From Reinekea thalattae (GTDB lineage: Bacteria > Pseudomonadota > Gammaproteobacteria > Pseudomonadales > Natronospirillaceae), in contig NZ_VKAD01000001.1 in assembly GCF_008041945.1 (NCBI RefSeq), positions 620,001-684,000 on the forward strand: a stretch of 64,000 nucleotides of DNA, in the 5' to 3' direction. Shown piece after piece: positions 47,056-54,398 of the stretch (position 1 is its first letter; each line of letters starts with the position of its first letter). Below the pieces are notes generated by a model that was not told where the DNA came from, searched no databases, and was given only the letters and a program-made list of their open reading frames with translations. A program made the translations under genes and the position numbers.

Positions 47056-48232
47056 CTTGCCCCCGATTATCTAAGCTGGATAACGCTAACGCTTCCATCA
47101 CTAACGCATTATGTAAACACAGCCGCGCTTGCGAATTTTGCAAACTGCAAGCAGTAAGTGTTTCTATTTTTTTGAGTCGTTTGGTTAAGGTGTTGCGATG
47201 AATATTTAATACCAACGCTGTTTTTCTTGCTGAGCCTAGCTGTTCAAAATAAACCAACAAGGTATTTTTTAATAACAAAAATTCCTGACTGTAACAAGCA
47301 AACAAAGGCCCTAACGTACGCTGACAAAACTGCCTTAATTTTTCTCGATCTTCAACCTCAGCAAACAATTGGTTAATGCCCAAATCAGCGTAGTGAATCA
47401 CGCGAGCACTGTTTTGGTAGTGAATAAATTCAACCGCTTGCCGTGCCTGCTTTGCTGCGATATTCAACTCTTCGAGACTATGACACTGACTTACACCTAT
47501 ATGGCAAGCCAGCCCCTGCGATTCGAGCTGACGTAAGAGTTCAGACCACATCTCACTCTGTTCATGATCAGACTTATGTTCATTTTCTACTACTAATAGC
47601 CAGCCCTGATGAAACTCTAATAATGGAATTGCGGCATCGGATAAAGCCAAGAATTTATTTAAAGAATACTGCCATCTATGTAATTGGGCAGCATCGATAC
47701 TGATCGGATTAACCACGGCAACGGTCATTGATTGGCTAACCTGAACACCCAACTCCTCGGCACGCATAAGAGTCAATTGGGCTGGCGGTGTACTACTATT
47801 GATCAGCTGTAACAACAGCCAACGCAAAGAATGCAATGCCATATCGGCTTGGATAATGGCATTAGAAATCAGCTCCGTCACCCGAACCATGGGCAACGAA
47901 AACGGCTGTTCTAATAATGGTACTGCTAGCTTATCGGCACGCGCCAACACTGGCTCAGGTATCACATGAATCAACGCCGAACCCGTCAGCACGACAATAC
48001 CACTGGCCGCCTTTTTCTCAGCAATTTCAATCAGCTGATAATAATCATCAAGCTGCCATTGCCAGGTAATGCCGGTGACAAAAATTAACTCGCCGCCAGA
48101 TAACCAGGGTTCTAAATCATGGTTTTCTGCAACATACGGCCACCTCACCACATTATTGGCGCTGGCAAGCCCTGCTCTTAATTGCAGGGCTTCCAGTCCA
48201 GGCAAGGAAAGTACATCCTTTACTGTTAACAC
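47042..48232 (-). CDS. PucR/CdaR-type transcriptional regulator
   Basis: A 396-residue regulator. The N-terminal PucR domain is visible (LTVKDVLSLPGLEALQLRAG, then VRWPYVAENHDLEPWLSGGELIFVTG), and the C-terminal HTH_30 reads LLVYFEQLGSARKTALVLNIHRNTLTKRLKKIE (split for length), near residues 335-370. PucR-family proteins control purine and related nitrogen-source catabolism. Starts at GTG two bases after the codB stop and overlaps codA, so the regulator is embedded between transporter and enzyme, which suggests autoregulation in response to cytosine or a derivative. Confidence 0.9.
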   Translation of the reverse strand: MLTVKDVLSLPGLEALQLRAGLASANNVVRWPYVAENHDLEPWLSGGELIFVTGITWQWQLDDYYQLIEIAEKKAASGIVVLTGSALIHVIPEPVLARADKLAVPLLEQPFSLPMVRVTELISNAIIQADMALHSLRWLLLQLINSSTPPAQLTLMRAEELGVQVSQSMTVAVVNPISIDAAQLHRWQYSLNKFLALSDAAIPLLEFHQGWLLVVENEHKSDHEQSEMWSELLRQLESQGLACHIGVSQCHSLEELNIAAKQARQAVEFIHYQNSARVIHYADLGINQLFAEVEDREKLRQFCQRTLGPLFACYSQEFLLLKNTLLVYFEQLGSARKTALVLNIHRNTLTKRLKKIETLTACSLQNSQARLCLHNALVMEALALSSLDNRGQDENN

Positions 48233-48234
48233 AA

Positions 48235-49491
48235 CTAGGCGGTTTTAGAGTCTTTATCTGACATACCAAGAACCACAACCAGTGCACAATAGACGGCACT
48301 CGAGACGACGATACCAACGATAGGAGCGACCCAAGGCGAATAATAAGCACAGGCGGAACCCACAACATAAGCAGCCAAACCAGCATAGTTAAATTTAACC
48401 GGTTCGGTGCTGGCGAGTAAGTCAGCATCAGCGCGGAAGCGGAACCAGAAATCGGTCATGATAATGGCGCCGATCGGTGGGATGAACGTGCCTAATAACA
48501 CCAAAAATGGAATCAGCATATTGTACATACCAAAGATCGCTAGCAACGTACCAATGGCAGCACCAACAACAGTGATTAACTTACGTTTGTCGGTATTCAA
48601 CAAATTACAACCGGCAGCAGCAAAGTTATAGATGGTGTTATCTTGCGTCGTCCAAATATTAGTAAACAACATCAACACGGCGATTAAAATAAAGCCCTGC
48701 GCAACTAGGATATCGACGATATCTGCTTGCTGATAAACCAACGCACCAAAAGCACCAACAAAGACCATCAGGCCATTACCAATAAAAAACGCAGCCAACG
48801 TTGCAATGACCGCTGTTTTACCGGAATTAGAAAAACGACTCCAGTTTGTCGCCTGAGTACCACCACTAACAAAGGTGCCAAAAACCGTCGTAATAGCAAC
48901 GGCAAAAGTCATGCTTTCTACTGGCGCAATGGAAGCAAGTTCTGAAAGACCACCAACATCAGCGAAACCTTTAATAAAACTGATAGCAATAAAGATCAGC
49001 ATCAACGGCACCGATATTTTCGACAGCAACGCAATCGCCTTATAACCAATAGCAGCGCTAATACAAAAGCCGAAGCCGAATACAATCATCAATGGAATTT
49101 GCCAAGCATCCGGCAGGTTTAACAGCTTGGTTAAAATAATAGCGATGGTTGCCGTGCCCCACGCATACCAACCAATTTGTGTGAAACCCAGAATAAAGTC
49201 AGACAATTTACTGCCCTGAGAACCAAAGCTATAGCGCCCTAACAGAACTGTATTTAAACCTGTCTGATAAGCCACATAAGCCAAGCCAGAAGCATAAGCC
49301 CCTAACAGCAGATTGCCGATAAAGATAATCAACAATAATTCAGAAAAACTAAACGCTACGCCGAGTGAACCACCTGCCCACATCGTCGAAGTAAAAAAGG
49401 TAAAGCCTGCTAACACCGATGCAATCGACCAAAAGCCCTTACGTTCTGTCTTCGGTACTGCACCTAATGGATGGTCATTTTGTATAGTCAT
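48235..49491 (-). CDS. codB: Cytosine permease (NCS1 family)
   Basis: A 418-residue inner-membrane transporter with about 12 hydrophobic segments and little soluble sequence. NCS1 features include the N-terminal GFWSIASVLAGFTFFTSTMWAGGSLG, GRYSFGSQGSKLSD, and WTTQDNTIYNFAAAG (each quoted in part). These match CodB rather than allantoin or hydantoin permeases, and the downstream codA supports cytosine as substrate. GAGGAG precedes the ATG. First gene of the codB-regulator-codA operon. Confidence 0.93.
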   Translation of the reverse strand: MTIQNDHPLGAVPKTERKGFWSIASVLAGFTFFTSTMWAGGSLGVAFSFSELLLIIFIGNLLLGAYASGLAYVAYQTGLNTVLLGRYSFGSQGSKLSDFILGFTQIGWYAWGTATIAIILTKLLNLPDAWQIPLMIVFGFGFCISAAIGYKAIALLSKISVPLMLIFIAISFIKGFADVGGLSELASIAPVESMTFAVAITTVFGTFVSGGTQATNWSRFSNSGKTAVIATLAAFFIGNGLMVFVGAFGALVYQQADIVDILVAQGFILIAVLMLFTNIWTTQDNTIYNFAAAGCNLLNTDKRKLITVVGAAIGTLLAIFGMYNMLIPFLVLLGTFIPPIGAIIMTDFWFRFRADADLLASTEPVKFNYAGLAAYVVGSACAYYSPWVAPIVGIVVSSAVYCALVVVLGMSDKDSKTA

Positions 49492-49794
49492 GCAAAATAG
49501 CTCCTCAAGTTAATAAGCCACTTTGCTATTCAAAGCCTATGCCAACGGAGTAAAACGCCCTAACCTGAACAAAAACTGTGCAATGACGTGAACTCACTCA
49601 TTTAAAAATATACCAAATGCACACCTAATAAAAATACAGCCTATACCGCAGCACTCTATTAATTCATTGGAAGCAAACTAAGCACCTAGAAGAGGCATGC
49701 TGGTGTTGGCCTGATCAACTAAATAAGTACTCTGCATTGCGCAACGATATCCCCTATGGTATTTGTTCTGCTAAACATCAAAATAGGAGTCAAT
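49492..49794. other. Divergent gap between codB and the small secreted-protein gene
   Basis: About 300 bp without a coding frame of note. It must hold the promoter of the cytosine operon on the minus strand and of the small gene on the plus strand. I see no clear -35/-10 pair, operator or RNA. Confidence 0.5.
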
Positions 49795-50151
49795 ATGAAC
49801 AGGGTCATTTTCATTCTAGCCACTTCACTGTTCGGTATAGCGAGCGCAGCAGAATTCATTCACCCTGGAGACTTTACTGGCAGCCAAACTGAAAAAGATG
49901 CCGTTGTTGCCTATATCGTAGAACAGACAAAACTCCAATACTCCGCAATTGGCATGGATGACCCCATGACACTTCGAATGATGGAAAAAGAAAACTTAGT
50001 ATCATTTCAACAGCTCACTACAGCGACTAATCGCCCTCTTTTAGATAGTGTTATAAAGCAGTATTGCGCTATTGGAATGTGCGACTATCAAACAATCAAT
50101 ATGATGTATAACGAACAGAACAGAGCGGCCAGCCCATCACTAAGTTGGTAG
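49795..50151 (+). CDS. Small secreted protein with two copies of an AIGM repeat
   Basis: I do not recognise this family. The ATG at 49795 has a strong TAGGAG ribosome site and gives 118 residues with a signal peptide (about 1-19, cleaved after ASA-AE). The mature part contains an internal duplication: LQYSAIGMDDPMTLRMMEKEN (47-67, quoted in part) and KQYCAIGMCDYQTINMMYNEQ (88-108, in part), sharing QY-x-AIGM-x-D-x-x-T-x-x-MM. The second copy has two cysteines (C91, C96) not found in the first, which could form a disulfide in the periplasm. The gene is monocistronic. Function unknown. Confidence 0.75.
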   Translation: MNRVIFILATSLFGIASAAEFIHPGDFTGSQTEKDAVVAYIVEQTKLQYSAIGMDDPMTLRMMEKENLVSFQQLTTATNRPLLDSVIKQYCAIGMCDYQTINMMYNEQNRAASPSLSW

Positions 50152-50170
50152 ATGCTGCTTAATAGGAATA

Positions 50171-50193
50171 AAAAAACCCGCGTAAAGCGGGTT
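50171..50193 (-). terminator. Rho-independent terminator of hicAB
   Basis: AACCCGC (50175-50181) pairs with GCGGGTT (50187-50193), 5-nt loop, with a run of T on the minus strand. It lies 27 bp past hicB. On the plus strand the T-run is poor, but it may also end the secreted-protein mRNA. Confidence 0.85.
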
Positions 50194-50219
50194 CTTGAGG
50201 CTAAGAAAGTATGGTTATT

Positions 50220-50627
50220 TTATGCGACTTCTAATCGCAATTGCTTACCCAAAGCTTGCAATGCTCGAGCCAGCGTATCTATTTTTGTATTATGCTTTAG
50301 ATTAACCAAGCGCGTTATTTCTTGTGGTTTTACATGAATGCGCCGCGCTAATTCTGCGTTACTAATCCTAGCTTCTAACATACTATTTAAAAGATAAATT
50401 TTAGCCTCTAGGCTTAACGGAACGTCAATATAGTGTTCTGCTTCAGCCAATGGTGCGGGCACTGCTCTATTATCTTCAAAATAAAATTCAAATGCGGTTA
50501 GCAATGCATCTTGTGCCATTGCTTTTGCATCGTCCAAATCATCGCCGCATGTTAGCGCTTCGGGTATATCTGGAAACGATACGGTCACCCCATCACTTGA
50601 AATATCGTAATGCACTGCATATTTCAT
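50220..50627 (-). CDS. hicB: HicB-type antitoxin with HTH domain
   Basis: A 135-residue antitoxin. The N-terminal partial RNase H-like fold reads MKYAVHYDISSDGVTVSFPD (20 residues shown) followed by IPEALTCGDDLDDAKAMAQDAL, the HicB signature. The C-terminal 60 residues hold an XRE-like helix-turn-helix (ISNAELARRIHVKPQEITRL) that should bind the operon promoter. AGGAG precedes the ATG. It follows hicA by about 100 bp on the same strand; the toxin-first order is usual for HicAB. Confidence 0.93.
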   Translation of the reverse strand: MKYAVHYDISSDGVTVSFPDIPEALTCGDDLDDAKAMAQDALLTAFEFYFEDNRAVPAPLAEAEHYIDVPLSLEAKIYLLNSMLEARISNAELARRIHVKPQEITRLVNLKHNTKIDTLARALQALGKQLRLEVA

Positions 50628-50723
50628 TGTCTTCTCCTTGTTACTCTGTAAGTAACAACCCTTGTGTCATCTTTGTTTCTTTTTATGTGTTATGCGATCA
50701 GCCCGAAGACTAATCGTTAATGC

Positions 50724-50900
50724 TTACTTTAAATCGAGCTGCTTAATGATCGCTTTACGCAACCCTTCGCTTATCTCTTTACTGCCATGCCTTGGCAATG
50801 TTGACTGCTTGCCATTGCAATAAATCTTGGTGTGGTTACTTCCTTCTTTGAATTCAGCACCTTGCTTCTTGAGCCACCGTTTAAATTCGCTTTGCTTCAA
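50724..50900 (-). CDS. hicA: HicA-type toxin (mRNA interferase)
   Basis: A 58-residue basic dsRBD-fold toxin that cleaves mRNA and tmRNA. The catalytic histidine is H23 in EGSNHTKIY; the family PRHGSKEISEGLRKAIIKQL end is intact. The open frame starts at GTG (50906), but the TTG at 50900 places AAGGAA eight bases upstream and yields MKQSEFKRWL, the family N-terminus, so I take TTG as the start. A weak start would keep toxin output low relative to antitoxin (inference). Confidence 0.9.
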   Translation of the reverse strand: MKQSEFKRWLKKQGAEFKEGSNHTKIYCNGKQSTLPRHGSKEISEGLRKAIIKQLDLK

Positions 50901-50929
50901 CAACACTTCCTTTCGTTAGCCTCAAAAGA

Positions 50930-50958
50930 ATTATAATCATTTTTGCTTACAATGAAAA
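50930..50958 (-). promoter_or_regulatory. Predicted hicAB promoter
   Basis: On the minus strand -35 TTTTCA (50953-50958) and -10 TATAAT (50930-50935) are separated by 17 bp, 30 bp upstream of the hicA start. The heptanucleotide array begins 24 bp upstream of the -35. Confidence 0.6.
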
Positions 50959-50981
50959 CAAAAATGTTTATTAGATATGGA

Positions 50982-51107
50982 GTCGTGAGTCGTGAGTCGT
51001 GAGTCGTGAGTCGTGAGTCGTGAGTCGTGAGTCGTGAGTCGTGAGTCGTGAGTCGTGAGTCGTGAGTCGTGAGTCGTGAGTCGTGAGTCGTGAGTCGTGA
51101 GTCGTGA
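50982..51107. repeat. Heptanucleotide repeat, 18 perfect copies of GTCGTGA
   Basis: The array of 126 bp is uninterrupted and without a single mismatch. On the minus strand it reads TCACGAC and is open in all three frames, each encoding the same heptapeptide DSRLTTH; the two overlapping frames there are by-products of the repeat and not real genes. A perfect array of this length should be prone to slippage. It lies just upstream of the hicAB promoter. Confidence 0.97.
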
Positions 51108-51142
51108 GACAGCATCAAAAACGAGGTAAATCACCATAGCAA

Positions 51143-51209
51143 GTGACACACAGGTGACACTTATCGACCGCAAAAGCCCAATATTAGGCGCAGTGACACT
51201 TCAGTGACA
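51143..51209. repeat. Two pairs of GTGACA motifs, each pair 11 bp apart
   Basis: GTGACA occurs at 51143, 51154, 51193 and 51204. Within each pair the spacing is 11 bp, and the pairs are 50 bp apart, so all lie near one helix face. It sits between the tRNA-Leu 3' end and the heptanucleotide array. Meaning unknown. Confidence 0.5.
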
Positions 51210-51254
51210 TAAACAATTCAGAAAGGAGAATCAGCCGGAAAGGCCTATAGGAAG

Positions 51255-51341
51255 TGGTGCGGGTGGCCGGACTTGAACCGGCACGACCGTGAAGTCGCAA
51301 GATTTTAAGTCTTGTGTGTCTACCAATTCCACCACACCCGC
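51255..51341 (-). tRNA. tRNA-Leu (TAA)
   Basis: An 87-nt class II tRNA with long variable arm and encoded CCA. The stem CAAGA/TCTTG closes the loop CTTAAAA, giving TAA. Last of the Gly-Cys-Leu operon. Confidence 0.96.
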
Positions 51342-51383
51342 TAGACTTTGTGCTGTTGCACATGCGTTTACTTATTTAGTTGC

Positions 51384-51457
51384 TGGAGGCGCGGGTCGGA
51401 ATCGAACCGGCGTACACGGAGTTGCAGTCCGCTGCATGACCACTCTGCCACCGCGCC
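51384..51457 (-). tRNA. tRNA-Cys (GCA)
   Basis: A 74-nt cloverleaf with encoded CCA and U discriminator typical of tRNA-Cys. The anticodon loop CTGCAAC gives GCA. Confidence 0.96.
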
Positions 51458-51514
51458 TAAATTACTTAAGCAAACTTTTTGAATTACAAACTAACTAACG
51501 CCAATTTGTAAAAC

Positions 51515-51589
51515 TGGAGCGGGAAAGGAGGCTCGAACTCCCGACCCCAACCTTGGCAAGGTTGTGCTCTACCACTGAGCTATTCCCGC
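51515..51589 (-). tRNA. tRNA-Gly (GCC)
   Basis: A 75-nt cloverleaf with encoded CCA. The stem CAACC/GGTTG closes the loop TTGCCAA, giving GCC. First tRNA of the Gly-Cys-Leu operon, downstream of pgsA as in many gammaproteobacteria. Confidence 0.96.
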
Positions 51590-51625
51590 TTTTTGCTAAC
51601 CGCTCTAGGCTGTCAACGAGGGCGC

Positions 51626-51653
51626 ATTTTAAAGAAGCTTAGATTAATGTCAA
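51626..51653 (-). promoter_or_regulatory. Stable-RNA promoter of the tRNA-Gly-Cys-Leu operon
   Basis: On the minus strand a perfect -35 TTGACA (51648-51653) and -10 TAAAAT (51626-51631) are 16 bp apart and followed by a GC-rich discriminator (GCGCCC). The tRNAs are therefore independent of pgsA transcription. Confidence 0.8.
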
Positions 51654-51679
51654 ACATTTTTTTCTTTTATTTTAAGTAC

Positions 51680-52231
51680 TTAGGAAGCTTTTGGCATTAA
51701 ATAGCTCCAAGCCGCTCGCAAATAAACGATCATTGACCAGAGCGTTAAAACCGAAGCAAGCTGAAGACTTACTAAACCAACATAGCCAATTACAGAGCCT
51801 GGCGCTTGGCTTAACAAGATAATAATGGCAACCATCTGTACGGTGGTTTTAATCTTACCCAAATTATTCACTGCGACACTGGCTCGACTACCCAACTCTG
51901 CCATCCATTCACGCAATGCTGAAATGACGATTTCGCGGCCAATAATAATCACTGCTGGAATGGTTAACCAAATAGAGTGGTAATTCTCGACCAAAATAAT
52001 TAATGCCGCTGCCACTATTAACTTGTCGGCAACCGGATCGAGAAAAGCACCAAAGGGAGTCGACTGATTCCATTTACGGGCTAAATAACCATCAAACCAA
52101 TCGGTTACTGCAGCAACAACAAACAACGCAGACGTGGCGATATAAGACCATTCAAAGGGTAAATAATAAACACCAATACAAACAGGAATTAACACCAGAC
52201 GCAGCAGGGTTAGTAAATTTGGGATATTCAT
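51680..52231 (-). CDS. pgsA: Phosphatidylglycerophosphate synthase PgsA
   Basis: PgsA makes phosphatidylglycerol phosphate from CDP-diacylglycerol and glycerol-3-phosphate in the inner membrane. The 183-residue protein has about four to five hydrophobic helices and the full CDP-alcohol phosphotransferase motif, [20 protein letters not shown] then LDPVADK. The start [11 protein letters not shown] is typical. It follows uvrC by about 90 bp on the same strand. Confidence 0.97.
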   Translation of the reverse strand: MNIPNLLTLLRLVLIPVCIGVYYLPFEWSYIATSALFVVAAVTDWFDGYLARKWNQSTPFGAFLDPVADKLIVAAALIILVENYHSIWLTIPAVIIIGREIVISALREWMAELGSRASVAVNNLGKIKTTVQMVAIIILLSQAPGSVIGYVGLVSLQLASVLTLWSMIVYLRAAWSYLMPKAS

Positions 52232-52324
52232 AGGGCACCTAACAATTTGATGAGGCGATTATAAACAATTCACTAAGCAGATAGACAGTCGTTCTGTAAT
52301 TAACTCGCAATAAATCATTGAAGC

Positions 52325-54160
52325 TTAAGAGGTATGTAAAAAGTCGTATATAGATTGAGCAAGGGATTTCGATATTCCGGTAACCTTACCAATCTCTTCA
52401 ACACTGGCCGACTTAACAGCTTGGGCACTGCCAAAATGTCGAATCAACGCCCTCCTTCGGCCTGGCCCTACTTGCGGGATATCATCGAGCACTGAACCAA
52501 TTCGTGCTTTACCACGCCGCGCTCGGTGACCCGTAATGGCAAATCGGTGCGCTTCATCACGAATATGCTGAATAAGATGCAGCGCCTGTGAATGATTCGG
52601 CAAGGTAATAATATGGTCGATGCTGTTAAAGAACAGTGTTTCCAATCCGGGTTTTCGCGTCTCCCCTTTTGCAATACCCAGTAATGGAATATGGATACCT
52701 AGTTCCTCCATCACCTGTTGCGCCATTGCCATTTGGCCTTTACCACCATCGACAATCAACAGCTCCGGCAACACTGCGTTCTCTTTTTGTAAGCGAGCAT
52801 AACGCCGATGAATCGCCTGTTGCATGGCGGCGTAATCATCACCTGCTGTGACACCTTCGATATTAAACTTGCGATATAAACTTTTATTCGGCCCATCTCG
52901 ATCGAATACCACACAAGAAGCCGTCGTCGCTTCACCGCTGGAATGCGAAATATCAAAACACTCAATACGTGCGGGAATCGACTCCAATTCTAACGCTTCT
53001 TGCAATGCTTCCAAACGCGCCGTGACCTGAGCACCATGAGACATGCGCAACTGCAATTGTTCTGCTGCATTGGTTTTTGCCAACTCTAACCATTTGGCGT
53101 TGTTGGTTCGAACCGAAGATTGCACGCTAATATTTTTGCCGTACTGTTCTTTTAAGGCAGCCTCAAGCCAAGCGGAATCGGCTAGCGGCACATTGGATAA
53201 AATTAACGGTGGACAATCGCCATGCTGCTTAGCGATATAATGCTGCGCTAAAAAACCCATCATGATAAGCCGTTCATCGTCTTCAATGCCCAGCTTAGGA
53301 AAGAAGCTTCGACTGCCAATCATACGACCGTCACGCACCATCAAAAAATGAATACAGACACCTGAGGCTTGCTTTTCAATAGCAAAGACATCGACATCGC
53401 CTTTACCTCCGGTCACATACTGCTGCTCCTGAACCTTACGTAAAAACAACAGCTGATCGCGATACTCTGCGGCACGCTCGTAATCGTATTTCTGCGCGGC
53501 ATCATCCATTTCTTTCTCAACATGAATGATCAGATCTTGGCTTTTGCCCTTTAAAAAAGCCCGTGTTTTTTCTAGATCTCGCTCGTTTTCTTCTTCGCTG
53601 ACCAAGCCAACACAGGGAGCTTTGCAACGTTTAATTTGATACTGCAAACAGGGTTTTTTACGGTTTTCAAAAACGGAATCTTCGCATTGCCGAATACGAA
53701 AAACCTTTTGCATTAAGATAAGGCTTTCACGTACTGCGCTGGCACTTGGGTACGGGCCGTAGTATTCGTCCTTAGTATTTTTAGCGCCTCGGTGTACGTA
53801 TAAACCCGGCCATTGATGACTAGAAGATATTTTAATGTAGGGATAAGACTTATCATCAACTAATAAAATATTATACGGCGGCCGATGATTTTTAATCAGC
53901 GTTTGCTCAAGCAGCAACGCTTCTATCTCGCTGTGAGTAACGGTCACTTCGATAGATCGAATATGAGAAACTAAGGCAACTGTTTTATTGGTTAAGCCTC
54001 GACTGCGAAAATAACTCGACACTCGGTTCTTTAAATTTTTCGCCTTACCAACATACAGTAAATCATTATTTGCATTGTACATTCGGTAAACGCCCGGCTT
54101 TACAGTCAGGTTACGTAAAAAGTTTTTATGATCGAATGAATTATCGGGCTGGTCAGTCAT
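52325..54160 (-). CDS. uvrC: Excinuclease ABC subunit C UvrC
   Basis: UvrC makes both incisions in nucleotide excision repair. The 611-residue protein has an N-terminal GIY-YIG nuclease (PGVYRMYNANNDLLYVGKAK, about 17-36), a UvrB-binding UVR motif (AAQKYDYERAAEYRDQLLFL), the RNase H-like second nuclease (IECFDISHSSG, LLIVDGGKGQ), and C-terminal helix-hairpin-helix motifs (LDDIPQVGPGRRRALIRHFG). In Pseudomonas and E. coli a gacA/uvrY response regulator lies upstream; it is missing here, and 238 bp without a convincing gene separate uvrC from the PhoH-type gene. Confidence 0.97.
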   Translation of the reverse strand: MTDQPDNSFDHKNFLRNLTVKPGVYRMYNANNDLLYVGKAKNLKNRVSSYFRSRGLTNKTVALVSHIRSIEVTVTHSEIEALLLEQTLIKNHRPPYNILLVDDKSYPYIKISSSHQWPGLYVHRGAKNTKDEYYGPYPSASAVRESLILMQKVFRIRQCEDSVFENRKKPCLQYQIKRCKAPCVGLVSEEENERDLEKTRAFLKGKSQDLIIHVEKEMDDAAQKYDYERAAEYRDQLLFLRKVQEQQYVTGGKGDVDVFAIEKQASGVCIHFLMVRDGRMIGSRSFFPKLGIEDDERLIMMGFLAQHYIAKQHGDCPPLILSNVPLADSAWLEAALKEQYGKNISVQSSVRTNNAKWLELAKTNAAEQLQLRMSHGAQVTARLEALQEALELESIPARIECFDISHSSGEATTASCVVFDRDGPNKSLYRKFNIEGVTAGDDYAAMQQAIHRRYARLQKENAVLPELLIVDGGKGQMAMAQQVMEELGIHIPLLGIAKGETRKPGLETLFFNSIDHIITLPNHSQALHLIQHIRDEAHRFAITGHRARRGKARIGSVLDDIPQVGPGRRRALIRHFGSAQAVKSASVEEIGKVTGISKSLAQSIYDFLHTS

Positions 54161-54398
54161 TAGCTTAATTATTTATAGAGTGATGGCTAGAGAATCAAAA
54201 TAAACAGCAAGCTATCTAAATAAATGCCTGTTTAAATGACTAAGCGTAGGTGAATGATAAACTGCCGCCATCATACAGAAAGGAGGCAAAGAATTCCTGC
54301 TCTGTTGGCTCGCGGCTGGCAACATTATCTGTGCAAAAGGGACAACATTCAAACCTATCGATTTAAAACCCTTCGCAACAGATTCTATCAATTAACCG

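Noticed and set aside
50897-51173. Two overlapping minus-strand frames encoding repeated DSRLTTH heptapeptides
   Set aside because: They exist only because a 7-bp repeat has no stop in any frame; each frame gives the same heptapeptide, there is no family, and no ribosome site fits.
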